NCBI GenBank assembly: GCA_965153455.1
Contig: OZ234502.1
Coordinates: forward strand, 4,009,267 to 4,073,266
Origin: Sphagnum compactum
Taxonomy: Eukaryota; Bryophyta; Sphagnopsida; Sphagnales
Length of the DNA stretch: 64,000 nt
Direction: 5' to 3'
The notes beneath the pieces are model-generated. The model was not told where the DNA came from. It ran no database searches and saw nothing but the letters and a program-made list of their open reading frames with translations. Positions 1 to 10,479 of the stretch are shown piece by piece (the stretch's first letter is position 1; the number at the start of each line of letters is the position of its first letter). Both the position numbers and the translations under genes were made by a program.

Positions 1-14
1 TTTTCTCTTTGCAG

Positions 15-1023
15 GTGGTGTTTGTCCCCAACTACAATGTAACAGCAGCAGAGCTCATAATTCCGGCCAGTGAATTGTCACAGCATATCAGTACTGCAGG
101 CATGGAGGCCAGTGGCACGAGCAACATGAAGTTTGCACTCAATGGATGTCTGATCATTGGTACTCTTGATGGTGCAAATGTTGAGATCCGTGAGGAAATT
201 GGCAATCAAAACTTCTTCCTGTTTGGGGTGCAAGCAGATGATGTGCCTCGCTGCCGAGAGGAGAGAATGGCTGGACATGTATGTGCTATCTCTTTTCTTC
301 CTTCAGGTTCAGAGATGGCAAGGGACGCTAGTTTTTGGAGCAGTGCTTGAGAAAAATTCTTGGACATGCTTTTTCACTCAGCTCGTACTGATCACAACTC
401 TCCAAATTATAGTGTACCAAGTTCAGTCCAAAGCTTTCTGACAATATTTCTTTTGTGACCTGGAACCTTGTACATGAATTGGCAGTTTACTCCAGATCCT
501 CGAATTGAGGAGGCGAAACAGATGATCAGGAGCAAGACTTTTGGTGATTTTGACTATGAACCTTTGTTAGATTCACTGGAGGGTAACAGTGGGTATGGCC
601 GTGGAGATTACTTCCTGGTTGGAGTAGACTTCCCTTCCTATATTGAAGCTCAAAAGGAGATTGATATTGCATATAAAGTAAGCTCATACATCTCTCATTT
701 GGCTAGTGTTCCTAATGAAATATGCCTTGGAAAACCCATGCATTCTCTTTATCTCAGTTTTCAGAAGGCTCTTACCCCAGAGTTTACAGAAACAGCTTAA
801 ATCTACTCCTAATTGTGAGACTTCTAAGTTGCACTTGTGGAGTCATCTGTTCTTGACAGAATTTCTTATGTGTCTTGTTTTGTTGTTTGTGAGCAGGGAC
901 AGGAGACGTTGGAACCACAGCAGCATTCTGAGCACAGCTGGTTCTGGCAAATTCAGCAGTGACCGCACTATTTCACAATATGCTACTGACATTTGGAACA
1001 TCCAGGAATGCCGAGTGCCATAA
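15..1023 (+). CDS. Alpha-glucan phosphorylase, last three exons (gene starts left of window)
   Basis: C-terminal part of a starch/glycogen phosphorylase, the PLP enzyme that releases glucose-1-phosphate from alpha-1,4-glucans. Exons read as 15-278, 486-677 and about 898-1023, with GT/AG borders. The first carries the family signature [14 protein letters not shown] and the segment [15 protein letters not shown]. The second carries [18 protein letters not shown]. The third carries [16 protein letters not shown] and ends in the usual WNI.xCxVP tail before TAA at 1021. Junction 278/486 is in phase. Junction 677/897 is not: the only sensible acceptor (CAG ending at 896) leaves one extra G before the expected Asp codon, so the spliced frame would shift by one base and stop. 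This is either a one-base error or insertion, or the gene is decaying. Whether the enzyme is plastidic or cytosolic cannot be told from this part. Confidence 0.9.
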
Positions 1024-1416
1024 GCAGTGTGAATGTAAGGTCACCCACTCACATTTGAATCATGCCTTTCAATATACTAAGTTTTTGTGGCACTTGTTAT
1101 TCCACTTGCATTTTGTCATTTTTTTTTGGAAACAGCTGAATCCAATTATCAGATCAATGTGCATCATAAAGCCTGCTGTTAATATCCTCTTTCATGGCCC
1201 CGGCCCTTTTTAATTTAGGCTTAGTTCATGGGTATTGTACATGAGGGAGATTTTAGTTTTGGTTTGAAGAGTGTGATCCATTGTGCTTGCAGGTCCTGCA
1301 GATGTCAGTGTAAAAGCTCAACAACAGGACTTCTACAACTAGTTGTGCACTTTTATTGAAAGCAATTACATACATGGCCGGGGAAGAACCTAAGACTGTA
1401 TTTATGTGGGCACCAA
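1024..1416. other. 3' flank of phosphorylase, no gene seen
   Basis: AT-rich sequence following the phosphorylase stop codon. It presumably includes the 3' UTR. I see no coding segment, repeat or RNA gene. Confidence 0.5.
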
Positions 1417-2550
1417 GTGCAAACATGTGCTGGTGGCAGCAACAAGATCATGCTGAGGGTATTGCCAATGTACAAGGTAAAACCAAACTCCACATGCTTG
1501 TTGTGTTCACAGATATATAGAGTTTCTCATAGGCAAGGCAAGACTTTCCAAAATTTGTCATTGCATGTGAAATCAAATTGCTTCAATCTCTCTTGGTAAT
1601 GATTATTGCCCACACCATTCTACACATCCTCCACCAAGGAAAACATTAAGTATCTGATCATGTATATGTTGAGCTGTATAACTTTCACTGTGGGGAGTGC
1701 CTCATACATGCCATCAGAGTGCAACTAGTTTGCAAGTCCAGTCAGATCTATTGTTGGAGCCAGAAATTAGTTCAATCTTCTACACAATGATGGCAATACA
1801 TCTTGTACCAGATAAAAAATCTCACCTATTTCACACTGCAGGGAAGATGACCTCAAATGGTGAGAGTGAGGAACCAGTTTCTCACAGGACAGAAAATGTG
1901 TATCACATGGAGGCAAAGTTGAAAGAAGAAGGTGACTATAGCTTGGAGATTATGGCCACTGGAACTCTGGAGTCTCATTTCCCAAGAGGCACCTGGATGG
2001 AGGAATTATCACCAATTGTCAAGGATTTGTGCAACCACACAGCAATGAAGGCCACTCTTCAACGACAAGCAGAGATTCCAGCCCTCTCTCATTTTGCAGG
2101 TTACTTTCTGGATAAGGTACTGTCCAATATTTGGCTCCAGCTGTATATAAGTAATGCCAACTCTTTTGTTTGCAATCTCTTAGAAAAGTTATGTTCACAA
2201 CTATGAAGCATCGTTGAATGAGTGCCATAGAGGGGTCGACATTCCATGCCAGAGTTCAAGGAACCACTTTCCTTTCATGGGTCACGGGAGGAACTGTTTG
2301 GAATTGTTGTGCAACTTGCCATGAATCATTTTGAGTAGGCATACAATCCTTACATTTCCCAGCTGATCTTGATGAAATGCTTGTAGGTAATGGAGATACT
2401 AGATGAGGATTATCAGCCAAGTGAGGATGACATATTTCGAGTAGAAGGGTTTACCCAAGGCTCAGGGCTGATGGATACAGAATTCTGCTTGGAGGACAAA
2501 ATTCCTCTCTCTCAGTCCTGTTGGCAGGATGCCCATTCTCCCATTGGCAG
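1417..2550 (+). pseudogene. Extra-large G protein (XLG) G-alpha-like domain fragment
   Basis: Two exons, 1842-2116 and 2387-2550, join in phase and read as the helical and switch-proximal part of plant extra-large G proteins, which are G-alpha-like signalling proteins. The first contains YSLEIMATGTLESHFP and ends LSHFAGYFLDK. The second reads VMEILDEDYQPSEDDI and then VEGFTQGSGLM.TEF, matching the family pattern 'EYEPSDxDILYAEGVTxxNGLAxxEF'. A possible upstream exon at about 1417-1476 (GGSNKIMLRVLPMYK) could be a poorly conserved P-loop-side segment, but it does not join in phase with 1842. The exon ending at 2550 (phase 2) has no convincing continuation, and the GTP-binding core (NKxD, TCAT-like motifs) was not found downstream. 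The N-terminal Cys-rich region is also absent. I infer a gene fragment rather than a working gene. Confidence 0.62.
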
Positions 2551-4490
2551 GTGCAGTGATCCCCCCAGCCTGTCATAGTACCTTCCAATGTTATGGTCTT
2601 TGATTTTCTATCTTTCTAAGTTATTTTCACATTTTCTTCTGGGATTTTCAAGAACCTGCATTCCTCCCAGCATTGTGACAGGTGCCTCAAATCCTGGAAG
2701 GGTCTAAATATAGACCCTTCCACTGTGCAAACCATATCTCAGTAATGGTCTAGCTTACCCATTTCTCTAGGGTTATTCAAACCACTCCTCGGTTATAGTC
2801 TAGTTTACTCTTTTCTGTAAGGTTGGGTTTGCTCTTTTTCATGCTTGCTGATCAGTTGCTGTTATATTCTCATTTCTGAAAGATCCATAACCTTGTTATT
2901 AGATCGTATCTCAATTCACTTCAGGTTTACTTAAGCAGTGAAGTATGGAGTAATTCTGAGTACTGATGAAGATGCTTGGATGATTATGGAGATAATCAAT
3001 GGTATCAAGCTATTTAGAAGCCTCCAACCTCAGATAGTGAAAACCACAAACCCACCTCTGTTGCACTTCCTAATTTCTTTGTTGCTCATGTGTTTCTGCA
3101 GTATGCTCAATGTAAAAGATGAAGTTAATGCTGGACACGTCAGATTGCAAGTCAAGTCTTGCCTTGTCAACTCAGTACCCCCTACTGAATAAGCCCCTGG
3201 ATCTGCTGATGCCTCCACTTTGCATGTAAGTGTGTATTATACGCAGAGTTAATACTTGATACCTGTATGCCTAATATAAAAAATAGCCAATGTAAGAACA
3301 TGTGGAGTTAAGGAACATGTGATAGTTTTGGATTTGAGGAATCTAATCTGGTTTTTTGAAACTGCAAATGTTATCATGGTGTATTGAACCAGGTGAGTTT
3401 TGATGTAGGGCACACTGTAGGCCAATGTTCATTGTAGGGCACACTGTAGGCAAAATCAAAAGCGTAGAGCAGATGTTGAGACCTGAATTTGAGTAGAGTT
3501 CAAATGTTCAATGTCTGGGTTGTGATGGTGGATCATACATTTAATGTCCAGGAAATTCAGTTATCCGGAAGATTGTATTGCTGTTCCTTGGGAAATCCAG
3601 CTATTTGCATTTTCAAATATGGATAGGTTGTCTTTATTCCAGTGTTTCTTGCATTTGTGAGATAAACAAAACTTATAATCTCAAGTGCATTTCACATTTG
3701 TCAAAGTATACCTGAAGACTGAATTGCATGATAACCACTGCAGCTAATCAGACCTTCTAACTATGTCACACAAGTGCTTGATGGTTGACTATATCTTCAG
3801 CTGTGTTTTTTAAGGGAGTGAGGTTAATTGTGCTGTGCCCAGATTCCCTCCATTCGTCATTTGTTACCTTCCACACTTCTGGTTCCTTGAATTATCCGTT
3901 CCTTCACATGTTGATCAGACATTTCCTTCTTTATGTCAAGGTTTGCAGAACATGGTTCCTTAACCAGAATTTATCAAAGTACAGGGCGTGCTGTCAAGTT
4001 CTTCTCATTTTAGGCCAACTTGTTCTGATGGTTTTTACAGGAGTCACTTCTTGTCACTCAATCTGTGGCAGTACAACACAGAAGAAGGATACAATCACTT
4101 ATGCATGGAATTTTTGCAGAATGCTAGTTCTGCCATATCACAACAGAGAACTTGAGGATCTGAAATCCATGTACTATGCTTCAACTAATTGCTCATAACA
4201 ACATCATGGATGTCATGTGCACAAGTTGATACTCAACAAACTTTTCCTCCCCCCATGAAGTGCATGCAACTCTAACATACTCGGAGAAAAATCCGAAATC
4301 CTTGACAACATGTGAAACACCCAACGTTAGCCATCAATTCTAATTTCAAAATTAGGAACATGCAACAAGTCATGGGTGGCACATGAATCTGTGCTCAGTT
4401 CTCAAATACATGTGATGGAACACTTCATACTATAATTTCATATATGCAATGTGCATACCTTTTAACATTGAACAATGGGGGACACATTTT
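2551..4490 (+). other. Noncoding stretch with a short direct repeat
   Basis: No gene recognised. A 19-base motif beginning TGTAGGGCACACTG occurs twice 29 bases apart (3404 and 3433). Open frames at 2938-3192 and 3785-4198 do not resemble any family I know and do not splice in phase to the XLG fragment upstream. Confidence 0.4.
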
Positions 4491-4690
4491 TAAGTTCGGC
4501 AGGAACAGCCACAAAACTCTTTTTTCCTGAAAGCCTAGGCCAACACCTACTGTTTATGTAAACCCCGCCATTTCCCTGGCATTTTCTTGTTTTAAGTTCG
4601 GCTTCAATAGCTACAAAACACATTATTCCTGAAAGCCCAAGCCAACTTCTATTGTTTGTGCAAACCTAGCCACTTCCTGGCATTTTTCCA
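4491..4690. repeat. Tandem duplication, two diverged copies of about 102 bp
   Basis: Copies start at 4491 and 4593. Both begin TAAGTTCGGC, contain CCTGAAAGCC and end in CCTGGCATTTT. They differ at many positions, so the duplication is old. It ends just before a small ORF at 4706. Confidence 0.8.
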
Positions 4691-4705
4691 TACTGTACTG
4701 GAGAC

Positions 4706-4927
4706 ATGGAAAGACTTCGCGTAGATGAGTCTTACAACCTATCCAAGCTATCGAGTGGCTTGAGTGCTAGACAATGCGAACATGAACTTGCATTGGCCGA
4801 GAACAATGGAGTTGTGGACATTGTTGAGACCCCGCAGCTGAACCCTTATGAACAAGCACGAGCTCAACGTATTGTTGAGCTCCAAGCACGACTAGCTCCA
4901 CTAGAACGTCAGGCTGCTGAACTATGA
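4706..4927 (+). CDS. Small hypothetical ORF, 73 aa
   Basis: ATG-initiated frame of 73 codons. The C-terminal half is helical and charged (NPYEQARAQRIVELQARL), similar in style to the 'NxYExxRxxRIxxNxxxL' segments common in plant proteins of unknown function. I cannot name a family. It may be one exon of the same decayed gene as the ORF at 5221, whose RRKSDRIAARP motif resembles the RRSSR-type motif often found with such segments. No introns or partners could be proven. Confidence 0.3.
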   Translation: MERLRVDESYNLSKLSSGLSARQCEHELALAENNGVVDIVETPQLNPYEQARAQRIVELQARLAPLERQAAEL

Positions 4928-5220
4928 GCTTATAGCATCCTCTCCTTACCTTTGCAAACACGTGTGGTTTTGAAATGTAGGTTTGTTGCAAACATGTGTG
5001 TTAATGTTTATGTATAGTAAACTTGTTCCACTGTAAGATCAGATGCAGGGAAGGTCGAAAATCTACATGTGTGGGTGGGACCTACCAAATAGCCAAGTAC
5101 TTTCGTTAGGGTTTGTGTCACACAGTGATGTGTTTGCATCCATAAGGCCAGTGCACTGCCCTTTCACTCATGTTCTTGTTAGTCTAAAGTCTGTATCTTT
5201 CACACATTACTTGCACAGGA

Positions 5221-5574
5221 GTGGAGTTTGTATCTATCACAGTGCTAACCATAGTTCGAGTATTTCGAAATTGTGGCATTTGTTTTACGTGGAAAACTCC
5301 ACATAAGAAGAAGGTTAAGCAACATCTTGTGGATAGAACAACGTCACAACCACGTAGGAAGAGTGATAGGATTGCTGCAAGACCAGTAGCAAGCATGGCA
5401 GAAGAGGGGGGATCGTCAATGTCTACATCAAAAAGCGAACGTGACACAGTAGCAATGAAGAGCAGTCTGAAGAACAATCCGATAGCACTAGCTCTGAACA
5501 GCAACAACGAATTGTTCTGCTCAAAGAAGGGGTGCATTCATTGCAAAATGCGTATTCAACAGCCAAGGAAGTGA
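5221..5574 (+). CDS. Hypothetical basic ORF with an RRKSDRIAARP motif
   Basis: An open frame of about 117 codons. The middle is basic (KKKVKQHLV, then RRKSDRIAARP), followed by a Ser/Glu-rich stretch and a short Cys cluster (CSKKGCIHC). The first 30 residues are probably not coding, because the start is not an obvious ATG context and the composition changes. Function is unknown. I list it because the basic and acidic blocks look like real low-complexity coding sequence, possibly continuing the frame at 4706. Confidence 0.28.
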   Translation: MEFVSITVLTIVRVFRNCGICFTWKTPHKKKVKQHLVDRTTSQPRRKSDRIAARPVASMAEEGGSSMSTSKSERDTVAMKSSLKNNPIALALNSNNELFCSKKGCIHCKMRIQQPRK

Positions 5575-6178
5575 AAAACCTTGGCAATAAACGAATGGCA
5601 ACAAGGACACCAGACCAGGTTTAAAGCAAAATCTTTTTTTCATTGTTTCATGCAACTGGTTTGTTTTTGGAAGTTGTTGGTAGGTCAAGAACCAATGCTT
5701 GTCCAGATTAAGTGGTCAAGACTATTTACTTATTCCCTAACCAGGAGCAGAGATCTCACTATCTCTGTTTTTGTTTCTTCTCGTATGGATGGTTTGAATC
5801 TCTCTTCCGTGTTAGATTGTCTTCCTCCTTTTGTTAGACCAACCACCATCTCTGTCATCATTGTTGAACCACAGCCAATCCTCTCTGTACCCTAAACATG
5901 CTGAGGAAAGTTGCCAAGCAGACTTGCTTGTTACAACCAGCCTTGCCTGAAGCCAACTTCCTCTTCACAGGAATTTTTCCTTGTTTTAGTAGCACATAGC
6001 ACCTCACCAACCTTCCAAACAATCAAAACCATTAAGGTTTTTACCCACAGTTTTTAAAGCGCAACAGGGATATGTTGCAACCACCAAGTGGGTTCAGCAA
6101 GTTGACAGTCCTGCCAGCCTGCATGCCTGCTTGGATATAACCCACAGAACCAGGAATGCAAAATGCAGATGCTGCAAT
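5575..6178. other. No gene seen
   Basis: AT-rich sequence between the basic ORF and the WD40 pseudogene. I see no coding or structural signal apart from short pyrimidine runs. Confidence 0.4.
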
Positions 6179-6592
6179 TTAAAGAAGACAATTGACATAG
6201 GAGTCAGGATGACTCCAGTTGAACTCAAGAAGGCTGCCATAAGTACGGTCCGCAACTCCCAGATACAGAACTTCAGAATCAGGGCTGAAGGGAAACCCTG
6301 CCAATTCACCAAAGAGTCTAATCTCTTGTCACTTTGCATACTCCTGCTTGGTGTCAAACACATGCTTCAAGTCTGCAGGCTCAGCCATAGCCAGAAAACA
6401 CCCCTCAGAAGTAAAGCAGAGGGAGTGAATAGCACCAATGTATCCCTTTAAAAATGCTAGTGAGGACGCAAGGTTTTGAATGTCCCACAGACAACAGGTT
6501 GTATCTTGGTTCACTGTCACAAAAACCTAACCATCTGGGTGCCATGCTGATGCAAATGAATAGTCTAAGTGGCCCTTCAAAGTTGCAATGAC
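6179..6592 (-). pseudogene. WD40-repeat protein pseudogene, C-terminal exon with two stops
   Basis: Read on the minus strand from 6592 to a TAA at 6179-6181, after a good acceptor (TTGCAG). The single frame gives VIATLKGHLDYSFASAWHP, then VNQDTTCCLWDIQNLASSL, GAIHSLCFTSEGCFLAMAEP, HVFDTKQEYAK and LGVADRTYGSLLEFN. This is the C-terminal WD40 repeats of the plant/fungal family of uncharacterised WD proteins (C2A9.03-like), which ends at this point. Two in-frame stops break it: TAG at 6527-6529 after HPDG, and TGA at 6329-6331 after QEYAK, where relatives have Cys. No upstream exons of the same gene were found, so it is a truncated copy. Family assignment is firm; loss of function is inferred from the two stops. 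Confidence 0.82.
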
Positions 6593-7081
6593 CTGCAATT
6601 TTCAACACAACCTTTTTGTAGGTTGCTGTTATGGGACTCTGCTTATAAGGACCATAACTTTCAAGCAGCCCATCTACTGAGCGACTAATCCTCCTTTTGT
6701 AACCAGGAGGCAGCTTGCTTCCCTGCACAAAAGATGATGGGGTTGTATCTATACTACCAACAGAAACAAAAGTAAACAGTGCTTCCAAACCATATGAGTG
6801 AAGGCAGGACATATGCTGTGTATCTGTTTCCTCCTTGGTCTATTGCTAGGTAGAGCTTCTTCAGTCTCAAAGGTACTCAGCTGTAGGCTTTCTTGAAGAG
6901 AGCTGAGACACCATTTTTTATTCTTTCCATGATTGTGTAAAGGTCTTACTCTTTTAAATACAGCCTTGCAACAAAATGGAAGCTGTTTGAATGGAGGAAT
7001 GTTGGCTGAAATGGGATCAATGCACTATTTGAAGCTACATCTTGAGCAGCTTCAGATTCTATAGATGGAATTGAATACAAC
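6593..7081. other. Flank of WD40 pseudogene, unassigned
   Basis: On the minus strand an open frame extends to 6812 and contains PPGYKRRISRSVDGLLES, which looks coding, but I cannot connect it to the WD40 family or any other. Otherwise there is nothing recognisable. Confidence 0.3.
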
Positions 7082-7285
7082 TTGTGGTGTAAACCAATAG
7101 ACATTCTAAGAGAATACTGGTCAGAGGTTTGCCTGCATCACCTTGCTGTGCATGGGCAATCTGTGTCTATTGAGAATGTTGACAGAATTCTGGAAAGGAT
7201 TAATTTACCTTGCCACCCTGACTATCTGAGAGAAGTCCATCAGCATTATCCCCCACCACAATCATCGTTTTGGTATCTAGACTGA
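7082..7285 (+). CDS. Unrecognised short ORF, 67 codons
   Basis: The frame ends in TGA and contains SIENVDRILERINLPCHPDY followed by REVHQHYPPP and FWYLD. Composition is protein-like and there are no low-complexity runs in the second half. No ATG gives a convincing start, so if real it is an exon of a gene otherwise lost. No family recognised. Confidence 0.25.
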   Translation: MWCKPIDILREYWSEVCLHHLAVHGQSVSIENVDRILERINLPCHPDYLREVHQHYPPPQSSFWYLD

Positions 7286-7548
7286 TGGATGTGTGCTGCA
7301 CCTCCATCCACTGAATTAGCTGTCCTGTGAAAGATGGCATGCAGAATTCCACAGAAGAGCTTTCTTTGGCTGTTGCTTTCTTGTCATTTTTCTTATGTAT
7401 TGAATGTCTTGATTATTGGAAGTTGCCTAGGTGTAGGATCCATATGTTTTCAAATTACTGACATGGGATTAAGTACCATGATTGAGAGTAGAGAGCAAAT
7501 TCAAAGAAAGGTTGTACAACTAGTCCTTCACAATGTGGTCAAAGTGGG

Positions 7549-8139
7549 GTGGAAAGTTGCACTCCACAGCAGGCAGAAGAATATTGCAGGCCTAATGCAC
7601 AAGGTGGGCCACCTCCAGGATATGGTGGGCAACTATGGAAATTAGTTGATAGACATTCAGAGTGTATGCCACCACTTGGGCACTGTGGACACCTGGGGCA
7701 ATGGGCAGGGGGACAATCAAACTGCCCACCACCACCACATGGGCACTGTAAGCAGCAAGGGCAGTGGGCTGCTAGCTACCAAGGACAGTGGAATAACTAT
7801 TGTGAAGGGATGGCAACAAACCACCATGGCCATGCAAATTGGGATGGGCCTGGTGGTTGTTGTAGGGGTTCCATACAGGCCGGATGGGCTAGTGGGTTTG
7901 GTGTAGGTGAAACTAACATTCAAGGGGAAAAAATGCCTGCAACCACAGAGGAGCTACAAGAACAATCTAGTAGGTCAAAGGCTGACATTAAAACACAACA
8001 ACGGGTGGCAAAAAAGACCATAGAATTTGAGGCAGAAGAGCGGAAGAAGAAAGGAATGCCACCTCACAAAGTGGAGGTGACAAAGCATGGCAAAATTGAT
8101 GGGTCATGCGATGGTAAAAATGACTGGGATAATGCTTGA
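7549..8139 (+). CDS. Gly/His/Trp-rich hypothetical ORF with basic C-terminus
   Basis: Long plus-strand frame. The first two thirds are rich in Gly, Pro, His, Gln and Trp with repeated QW/GQW and PPP motifs (PPPGYGG, GQWNNY). The last third is charged and coil-like: ATTEELQEQSSRSK, then TIEFEAEERKKKGMPPHKVE. No ATG start is evident and no introns could be placed. The tail resembles plant transposon-associated or splicing-factor tails, but not well enough to name. It ends beside a 22-bp duplication. Probably a fragment of a once-larger protein. Confidence 0.33.
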   Translation: MESCTPQQAEEYCRPNAQGGPPPGYGGQLWKLVDRHSECMPPLGHCGHLGQWAGGQSNCPPPPHGHCKQQGQWAASYQGQWNNYCEGMATNHHGHANWDGPGGCCRGSIQAGWASGFGVGETNIQGEKMPATTEELQEQSSRSKADIKTQQRVAKKTIEFEAEERKKKGMPPHKVEVTKHGKIDGSCDGKNDWDNA

Positions 8140-8177
8140 AATCAGCTCTGGATCGTTTTGAAATCAGCTCTGGATCC
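8136..8177. repeat. 22-bp tandem duplication at the ORF end
   Basis: The string TTGAAATCAGCTCTGGATC starts at 8136 and again at 8158. The first copy overlaps the stop codon of the upstream ORF. Confidence 0.9.
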
Positions 8178-8456
8178 TTGATGCATGATTTTTTATTGAA
8201 CTGGTATTTTGGCACACTCAAGCACCAGAATGATTCTGGACTAAAGACACCTTATACCTGGAAATGTCTAAATTTTAAAAAAGATTGGGTGGTTTAAGAC
8301 TCTTATTAAAACTTGTATGTGTTGAGGTGTACTTTATATTTGCAGCGAACGGTCCATAAATGATTTCTGTGTAACCCAACCCTGCACTATGATGGTGAGC
8401 CTCTGCAGGATATCATGGCCTTGAACTTATCAGGTGGAATTTGTGGATGGGTGTAG
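8178..8456. other. No gene seen upstream of CSN6 exons
   Basis: About 280 bp without a recognisable exon. The N-terminal MPN-domain exons expected for CSN6 are not here. Confidence 0.4.
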
Positions 8457-9098
8457 ACAGTGGAGGCAGAGCGGATATCAGTGGACCATGTGGCACATAT
8501 CAAGCCTTCCGATGGGAGTTCAGCTGCTACACAGTGTAACTTCTCATCATTTCTTAGCCAATATACTCTCTAAGTTGAAAACTGAGAGAACACTTTTAGA
8601 CTGCTCTGCTAAGAGACTCAAGTTGCTGGTTGTGTAGTTCTCAGAGTTACAGAGTTATTGAGGTTTCAAATTAGAGACCTTCTGACTGAATTGTCATGCT
8701 TGCTACTGATGGGAGAGCTTTGTGGGCCCCCTGGAGGAAATGCAGTGGCAGCCCATTTGACAGGTATGCACAGTGCCATAAAGATGTTAAACAGCCGAAT
8801 CAGAATTCTACACCACCATCTTGTGTCTATTCAGAAAGGTATGTGACTCACCCTGTGTCACCCCATATGCATTCATCCACTCAAGTGTTGTACGACATTA
8901 TGCCATGAGCATGTGGCCTTTTGGAGATACACTGCTTAATTCCTTTCATCAGTAGACAATTGAGCTCTCGTACTGATTATGAAGATTGTTTGTACAGGAG
9001 AAGCTCCATATGACCATTCACTTCTACGGCAAGTTTGCAGCCTAATTCGCAGACTACCTGCAATTGATTCTTCAAGATTTCAGGATGATTTTCTCATG
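8457..9098 (+). pseudogene. CSN6: COP9 signalosome subunit 6 (CSN6), three internal exons
   Basis: Three exons are clear: 8457-8533 (TVEAERISVDHVAHIKPSDG), 8746-8838 (AAHLTGMHSAIKMLNSRIRI...QKG) and 8998-9098 (SLLRQVCSLIRRLPAIDS...FQDDFLM). These are the post-MPN linker and helical region of CSN6, the non-catalytic MPN subunit paired with CSN5 in the COP9 deneddylase. Exons two and three join in phase (G|GA). Exon one ends in phase 2 while exon two needs phase 1, so that junction shifts frame. The MPN domain upstream and the final helices (EYNDTLL...) downstream are missing. Family identity is certain. I infer a truncated, non-functional copy, although an assembly or base error at the first junction cannot be excluded. 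Confidence 0.85.
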
Positions 9099-10479
9099 GT
9101 ATGTACTCATTTGAGGTGGGTTGAGCATTGGTTGCTCTGAGTAAATTCCCTGAGGAGAAGAAGACTAATCCTTCTGGACCCATTGTTGTGATTGCTGAAG
9201 TCCTAAAAGTCTCTATTTTGCAACTATATTCTGCATTTAACTATTCAACAGGCTTGTTTGACTGATAGGAGCATTTTTCTCCTGCTCTTATTTTGCCCTC
9301 CTCAAGCCAGGTCTGAACTCTGAACCTCCTTCATTTGTGTGTTTGGAAATTGCAATGGTTTTCTTTGGGTTTAGGGTTTAGGTTTAGGGTGATGAAGTTG
9401 TCAATGCCTCTAACATGATTTTATATCAAGCTTTGTGATGTAAAGGTAAGTCTTCATGTTTATGGACTTGTTTGGAACCGAAATGTGTGTTGGCACTCAT
9501 ACATCTGAATGGTGATGTATGTTTGCTCCTAAATGGCGATATTTTATTTGTGCAAGGTTATTCATGTAGGAAGGAGAATTTGCATTTCAACCCTAAGGAT
9601 TCAACTATGGAGCCTAAGGTGTCTCAAAACATGCGAATTGCAGTCACATCAACTCCAAGTTGCTGGTGCCATCATTGTGTTTATATGTGGATCATCTAGT
9701 TATTCAAGTTAAGTATTGTTGATTACATTAAGGTAGGAACCCATGTTCAATACAAAACATTCTTCGTTCTTTGCAAAACTTAAGGTGAGTGTGCTCACTG
9801 AGATTTTATTAGCTCAATGGAAACCATTTTCCATGTCCATTTTGTGTGTGATTAGTGAGCCATGGTAACCCTAACCCTAGAACATTGTTAATTAAACCTT
9901 AAAATGCTAACCTCAATTCATAATGTTAAACTAGGGTCCATTATTCCTTTTCAATAAAAAATATTTTACAAATTATTTAACATCGCCATGTGGCAAGTTT
10001 CTATTCTTCGATCTTTAAAAGATGTGGCAAATTTGAAATTTCCAATAAAATGATAATGCGACATGTGTCAAGATCCTCATTCTGGACATCTGATGAATGG
10101 GATATATCTAGGGTTTTTTAATAAATATTTAAATGTCATGATGCTCATATTGAGACACGTGGCACATTTCGATTAGCCAAACACAAAAGATGTGGCCATT
10201 TCTTGGCCATAAGATTTAGAAAATTCAAGATCACAATCTGGTTTCTCAAATACTAGAAACCATGCCATGTGGCAACAACCAATTAGTTAATCGGAAAAAA
10301 CATGGCCACTCCTTACCCACACGATCAGGAAAAACTTGAACATGTGACAATCCCAATGTGTTGAATCCAATGACCTAGATAAATGTAGAAGGATTTAAGG
10401 AAATATAATTGAAGTATTTCAATAGTTGACATGTGTCTCCACATGGTTGGAGTTTGGATCCACCAAAATAGTTGCAAAT
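9099..10479. other. Noncoding, AT-rich
   Basis: No continuation of CSN6. It contains a short telomere-like run near 9370 and several copies of CATGTGGCA-type words between 10000 and 10270. No coding sequence recognised. Confidence 0.45.
9367..9390 (+). repeat. Interstitial telomere-like TTTAGGG run
   Basis: GGGTTTAGGGTTTAGGTTTA with one more GGG: about three units of the plant telomere repeat, one of them a base short. Confidence 0.8.

Noticed and set aside
2938-3192. Candidate next exon of the XLG fragment
   Set aside because: Phase does not fit the exon ending at 2550 and the expected G-domain motifs are missing.
7921-8139. Resemblance of the charged tail (KKKGMPP...KHG) to the Prp8 N-terminal region
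   Set aside because: Only a few residues agree and the flanking invariant Prp8 blocks are absent; not enough to assign.
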